Below are positions 6,001 to 9,496 of a stretch of DNA of 9,496 nucleotides, piece by piece (the first letter of the stretch is position 1; every line of letters begins with the position of its first letter). The DNA is taken from NCBI GenBank assembly GCA_051646105.1, contig JBOFCO010000192.1:1-9496 (forward strand), in the 5' to 3' direction. The DNA comes from JBOFCO01 sp051646105 (GTDB taxonomy: Bacteria > Pseudomonadota > Alphaproteobacteria > Rhodobacterales > Rhodobacteraceae). A program made the position numbers and the translations under genes. The notes beneath the pieces were generated by a model that saw only the letters and a list, made by a program, of their open reading frames with translations, was not told where the DNA came from and ran no database searches.

Positions 6001-7319
6001 CCTTCCTTGGCCCGCTGATCCTTGCCATCGCCTCCATCGCCGTATTGCTCGGGCTGATGGCGCTGGTCAGGGTGCAGGCGCGGCAGGCGGAGTGGTCGGC
6101 GGAACTGCAACGCAAGATCGTCCATGTCGGCACCGGGCTTTACGCGCTGGCCCTGCCGCTGATCTTTGCCGAGAACTGGCCGATTCTTGTGCTGCTGGCG
6201 CTGACGCTTGCGGTGATGGTCGGCCTGCGGCTGCCCGCGCTTGCAGGCATCGGCGCGGCGTTGCACAGCGTCGAACGAAAGTCCTATGGTGATTTCTTTC
6301 TGGCCATCGCCGTCGGCCTTGTCTTGCTGCTGTCGCGCCGCGACCCGCTGCTTTACACCCTGCCGCTGGCGGTGCTGACACTGTCCGATGCCGCTGCCGC
6401 CCTTGCCGGTTCCGCCTATGGCCGAAGGTTCTTTGCCACCGCCGATGGCCGCAAGAGCATCGAGGGCAGCGCGATCTTTTTCATGGTCACGCTGATCGTG
6501 GCGATGATCTGCCTGCTGCTTCTGTCCGACATCCCACGCGCCAATGTCGTTGTGATGGCGCTGATGGTGGCGGCATTCGGCACGCTGGTCGAGGCGGACA
6601 GCTGGCACGGGTTCGACAACCTGTTCCTGCCGTTGGGCATCCTGCTGTTCGTCTGGGTGCATCAGGACCGCAGTCCGCTGGAACTGACCGGGGTTCTGGC
6701 AGTCTTTGGCGCGGCGCTGATCGCGCTTCATCTTCTGGCACCTGTGTTCCGGTACAACCGCCATGTCGTGCGGGTTTATCTGGTGGCGGCGTTTCTCATC
6801 CTGTCGACGATCAGTGTGCAATATACGGTGCTGCCGCTTCTGTCGCTGGCCTTGCATGCTGGCCTGCGCAACCGCCCGCCGCAAACCGACGCCAGCCCGG
6901 AACTCGACGCCGTCGCTGCGTTGGCCTTTGTCAGCTTTGGCTGGCTTGTGGTGGGCGAGGGGCTGGGCATGAATGCCGTGAACTTCTATGCAATGACCTC
7001 AATGGGAATCTGCTTTGGTCTGATCGTGCTTGCGCTGCCTGCAATAGCGCTTCCGGCACGTGCACTGCTTGGTCTGGTGACAGGTTGCGCGCTTGTCGCG
7101 CTTTGGGCTGTGCTTGCCCGCATCAATCCCGAAGTTCCGCAACGCGTCCTGCCCGCGCTGCCCGCGGCCGCGCTGTCGCTGGCACTGGTCGGCCTGCCCG
7201 CGGCGCTGCGCCCTGCGGCCTTTTCCACCGACCGGATTGGCAAGCTGACCGGTCTGGCGCTGGTGGTGCCAGCGGTCGCCTACGCCTTTTACCTTTCCCA
7301 TCACGGGGTCACGCCATGA
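5997..7319 (+). CDS. Phytol/dolichol kinase-like membrane protein with an extra C-terminal membrane half
   Basis: Predicted 440-residue polytopic membrane protein. The N-terminal half (about 1-215) matches the CTP-dependent phytol kinase (VTE5) / dolichol kinase (SEC59) / diacylglycerol kinase (DGK1) family: LQRKIVHVGTG at 37-47, LTLSDAAAALAGSAYGRR with Asp131, DGRKSIEGS with Lys153, Glu156 and Gly157, and TLVEADSWHGFDNLFLPL with Glu199 and Asn208. These enzymes phosphorylate a lipid alcohol using CTP. The C-terminal half (about 216-440) adds several hydrophobic segments without a motif I recognise; it lacks the GSWADT-like signature I would expect of DUF92/VTE6. Single-domain relatives are usually nearer 200-230 residues, so this is about double length. 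It is coupled to the neighbouring genes by ATGA overlaps at both ends. Confidence 0.78.
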   Translation: MTFLGPLILAIASIAVLLGLMALVRVQARQAEWSAELQRKIVHVGTGLYALALPLIFAENWPILVLLALTLAVMVGLRLPALAGIGAALHSVERKSYGDFFLAIAVGLVLLLSRRDPLLYTLPLAVLTLSDAAAALAGSAYGRRFFATADGRKSIEGSAIFFMVTLIVAMICLLLLSDIPRANVVVMALMVAAFGTLVEADSWHGFDNLFLPLGILLFVWVHQDRSPLELTGVLAVFGAALIALHLLAPVFRYNRHVVRVYLVAAFLILSTISVQYTVLPLLSLALHAGLRNRPPQTDASPELDAVAALAFVSFGWLVVGEGLGMNAVNFYAMTSMGICFGLIVLALPAIALPARALLGLVTGCALVALWAVLARINPEVPQRVLPALPAAALSLALVGLPAALRPAAFSTDRIGKLTGLALVVPAVAYAFYLSHHGVTP

Positions 7320-8158
7320 CCACCGAAACAATCGCTGGCCCCGGCGCAAAACTGAAACTCTACCGTGATGCGCCATCGTGGCATGGCCTGAGAACTGCTG
7401 CCATCGGTGGTTTTTCCTGCGACAGCGCCGATGCCGGGAAAGTGCTTCTGGCCGATGCGTGCAACCGGCTGGCGGCAGATGGATTCGCCGCCGTGCTCGG
7501 CCCGCTGGACGGGAACACCTGGGCGAAATACCGGCTGGTCATCGAAAGCGATGGCAGCCGCTCTTTCCTGATGGAGCCAACCTCGGCTCCGCATGACCTG
7601 GATGCCTTCACCGTCGCAGGTTTCACCGAAGCCGCCCGCTATTTTTCGGCTCGCGTCGCACTTGCGGACGTGCCGCCCGGCCCGTCGACACCAGAGGGCA
7701 TCACCATCAGCGCGTGGGACGGAACCGCCGCAGAAGCGCGCTTTACCGAGGTACATGCGCTGTCCCGCACTGCCTTTTCCGGCAATGCCTTTTACACCCC
7801 GGTCGCCCTTGAGCCCTTCCTTGCGCAATACATGCCCTATGTTCCGGTCTTGCGCCCCGAACTGCTGCTTTTCGCCCGCGACACGGCCGGCGATCTGGTC
7901 GGTTTCCTGTTCGGCATCCCGAACTACGGCGCGGGCAATCCGCCCGATACGGTGATCCTGAAAACCTATGCCAGCCTGCGGTCCGGTGTTGGCGGTGCGT
8001 TGGCGGCGCGGTTCCATGACACCGCGCGCGCGCTGGGCTTTTCCACCGCCATTCATGCGCTGATCCATGACGACAATACCTCTGCCGAACGCAGCCGGAT
8101 CAATCGCGCCAGCGTCTTTCGCCGCTATGCGCTGATGGGGCGACACCTTGGCGGATGA
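7316..8158 (+). CDS. GNAT-fold N-acyltransferase-like protein
   Basis: Predicted 280-residue soluble protein. The N-terminal half has the pattern GPLDGNTWAKYRLV at 62-75, then SFLMEP at 83-88, a Gly-Phe pair at 102-103 and a Tyr at 109. I recognise this set from a branch of GNAT-related proteins that often sits beside biosynthetic genes. The C-terminal half has LLLFARDTAGDLVGFLFGIPN (a GNAT strand 4-like stretch), VILKTYASLRSGVGGALAARFHDTARALG with the acyl-CoA-binding-like loop near 222-229, and a closing INRASVFRRYALMGR. Acyl donor and acceptor are unknown. The start ATG 7316 overlaps the upstream stop as ATGA; the frame stays open further upstream but only inside gene 5. The neighbouring ligase could supply its activated acyl group. 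Confidence 0.72.
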   Translation: MTTETIAGPGAKLKLYRDAPSWHGLRTAAIGGFSCDSADAGKVLLADACNRLAADGFAAVLGPLDGNTWAKYRLVIESDGSRSFLMEPTSAPHDLDAFTVAGFTEAARYFSARVALADVPPGPSTPEGITISAWDGTAAEARFTEVHALSRTAFSGNAFYTPVALEPFLAQYMPYVPVLRPELLLFARDTAGDLVGFLFGIPNYGAGNPPDTVILKTYASLRSGVGGALAARFHDTARALGFSTAIHALIHDDNTSAERSRINRASVFRRYALMGRHLGG

Positions 8159-9496
8159 TCTGCTTTCCGCCTTTCGCCGCGCTGTAGCAGCGCATGGCCC
8201 GGAAGTAGCCCTTGTCGACGGGCAGGGGCGGCAGATCAGTTTTGCCGCGCTGCTTGGACAGGCCGAAGGGCTGGCCGCAGACCTGGCCGCACGAGGCATC
8301 GAACCGGGCGACCGGGTGCTGCTGGCCACGCCGCTGGACGCGCGGCTTTACGCCAGTCTTGCCGCGCTGTGGATGCTGGGTGCTGCGGCTGTGTTCCCGG
8401 AACCTGCACTCGGGATCCGGGGGCTGCGCCATGCGATCAGCACTATGCGGCCCAAGGCATTCCTCTCGGCAGGCAAATACCGCTGGCTGCATCTGCTGCT
8501 GCCACCGCTTTGGCGCCTGCGCCCGCTTTCGGCCAATGTCGGCAGCAGCGGGCCTGGTCCCTTACCCGACTATGTCCCGGCGCCCGACGACATCGCCCTG
8601 ATCTCATTTACCTCTGGCACCACAGGGCGGCCCAAGACCATCCTGCGCAGCCACGGCTTCATGACAGCACAATGGCGCGCGGTCGCACCGCTGATGCAGA
8701 CCGGCGATCCGGGTCGCGATCTGGTGGCCTTTCCGGTGTTCGTGCTGGTCAACCTTGCCGCCGGGCGCGGATCGGTACTGCCGTTCTGGCGGCAGGGTCG
8801 GGAAACACCGGATGTGGGCATTCTGGCCCTCCGCTGTGCGGACAAGAACATCACCCGCCTGCTGGTGCCCCCTGCGATCTGCGAGGCACTGGCGAAACAT
8901 GGCATCCCCGAAACCGTGACGACCATCCTGACAGGCGGCGGGCCGCTTTATCCTGATACGGCCGCTGCGTTGATGACGCGCAAACCGGCGCTGCGGCTTG
9001 TGACCGTCTATGGTTCTACCGAGGCAGAGCCGATCGCCGAAATCGACAGCGCGGCAATCACCGATGTGGATCGTCAGGCCATGCGAAACGGCGCTGGCCT
9101 GCTGGTAGGCCCGCCCGTGCCGGGGCTGCGCTTGCGCATTGCCGGGGATGAAGTTCAGGTGGCGGGCGACCACGTCAATCGGGGCTACTTCGATGCTGCC
9201 GACAATGCGGGCAACAAGATTGCCGAGGGCGATACCGTCTGGCACAGAACCGGCGACGCCGGGCGGATGGACGGACAGGGCAGGCTGTGGCTGCTGGGGC
9301 GTCACGGGCAAAGGGTGGAACTGGCCGGCGGCCCCGCCTATCCGTTCCAGATCGAAACCGCCGCGCGGTTCTGGCCCGGCGTTACCCGCGCCGCGTTGAT
9401 TTCGACTGCGTCCGGCCCCGTGCTGGCGGTCGAGGGAGACGAAACCCGGCTGACGGAATGGCGGGCCGCTGGCGCGGCCCTTGGCATTGAGAATGT
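8148..9496 (+). CDS. AMP-forming acyl/aryl ligase (ANL family), partial at right edge
   Basis: At least 449 residues, no stop before the window ends. ANL enzymes activate a carboxylic acid as acyl-AMP and usually pass it to CoA or a carrier protein. Seen: P-loop ISFTSGTTGRPKTILRSH with FTSGTTGRPK at 154-163, VYGSTEAEPIA with Glu292 (A5), WHRTGDAGRM with Asp370 (A7) and LLGRHGQRV near 382-390 (A8 hinge; His where Asp or Lys is common). The A10 lysine would lie beyond the edge. No ATG exists in frame near the N-terminus; a TGA at 8133-8135 closes the frame upstream. TTG 8148 gives a sensible N-terminus (MADDLLSAFRRAV) and overlaps the previous gene by 11 bases, with GGGG at 8137-8140 as a weak RBS. 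The substrate is not predictable here; the overall look is of the fatty-acyl or OleC-like end of the family, with modest certainty. Confidence 0.83.
   Translation, partial: MADDLLSAFRRAVAAHGPEVALVDGQGRQISFAALLGQAEGLAADLAARGIEPGDRVLLATPLDARLYASLAALWMLGAAAVFPEPALGIRGLRHAISTMRPKAFLSAGKYRWLHLLLPPLWRLRPLSANVGSSGPGPLPDYVPAPDDIALISFTSGTTGRPKTILRSHGFMTAQWRAVAPLMQTGDPGRDLVAFPVFVLVNLAAGRGSVLPFWRQGRETPDVGILALRCADKNITRLLVPPAICEALAKHGIPETVTTILTGGGPLYPDTAAALMTRKPALRLVTVYGSTEAEPIAEIDSAAITDVDRQAMRNGAGLLVGPPVPGLRLRIAGDEVQVAGDHVNRGYFDAADNAGNKIAEGDTVWHRTGDAGRMDGQGRLWLLGRHGQRVELAGGPAYPFQIETAARFWPGVTRAALISTASGPVLAVEGDETRLTEWRAAGAALGIEN

Noticed and set aside
4648..6884. Long minus-strand open frames of 340 and 305 codons opposite the BtaA-like and kinase genes
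   Set aside because: Composition is rich in Gln, Arg and His without motifs; the plus-strand proteins carry clear family signatures.
8369..8956. Plus-strand ATG open frame of 195 codons within the ligase region
   Set aside because: It is out of frame with the ligase motifs FTSGTTGRPK and YGSTE; the true ligase frame has a TTG start and no early ATG.
1..9496. CRISPR arrays, tRNA or rRNA genes
   Set aside because: No regularly spaced repeats, tRNA cloverleaf or rRNA-like stretches were seen; nearly all sequence is explained by protein-coding genes.

Overview
This is a GC-rich window (roughly two thirds G+C by eye). It looks like alphaproteobacterial chromosome or plasmid, probably Rhodobacterales-like; this rests on codon style and on the insertion-sequence end at the left edge, so it is inference. 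Almost every base from about 356 to the right edge is coding, all on the + strand.

Layout. Bases 1-118 are the right-hand end of an insertion sequence, probably IS5 family (IS903-like): the last 20 codons of a transposase, then a terminal inverted repeat. Bases 119-355 are a short gene-free leader. Then come seven genes head to tail with overlapping ends: (1) a class I-type HMG-CoA reductase-like protein, (2) a UbiA-type membrane prenyltransferase, (3) a PEP synthase/rifampicin-phosphotransferase-like protein with an ATP-grasp domain and a phosphohistidine domain, (4) a BtaA-like (DUF3419) S-adenosylmethionine 3-amino-3-carboxypropyl transferase, (5) a phytol/dolichol kinase-like membrane protein with an extra membrane half, (6) a GNAT-fold acyltransferase, and (7) an AMP-forming acyl/aryl ligase that runs off the right edge. 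Four junctions are 4-base ATGA overlaps, one is 8 bases, and the last is 11 bases with a TTG start. The genes are therefore almost certainly one translationally coupled operon.

How they may work together. Two members are polytopic membrane proteins from prenyl-lipid enzyme families. A third belongs to a family that builds the headgroup of betaine lipids. The others reduce acyl-CoA, activate acids, transfer acyl groups or transfer phosphoryl groups. The simplest reading is a pathway making or remodelling a prenylated or otherwise unusual membrane lipid, or a lipid-like small molecule. No standard partner (other mevalonate enzymes, BtaB, ubiquinone genes) lies in the window, so this is not a complete textbook pathway as far as can be seen. 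The end product cannot be deduced from sequence alone.
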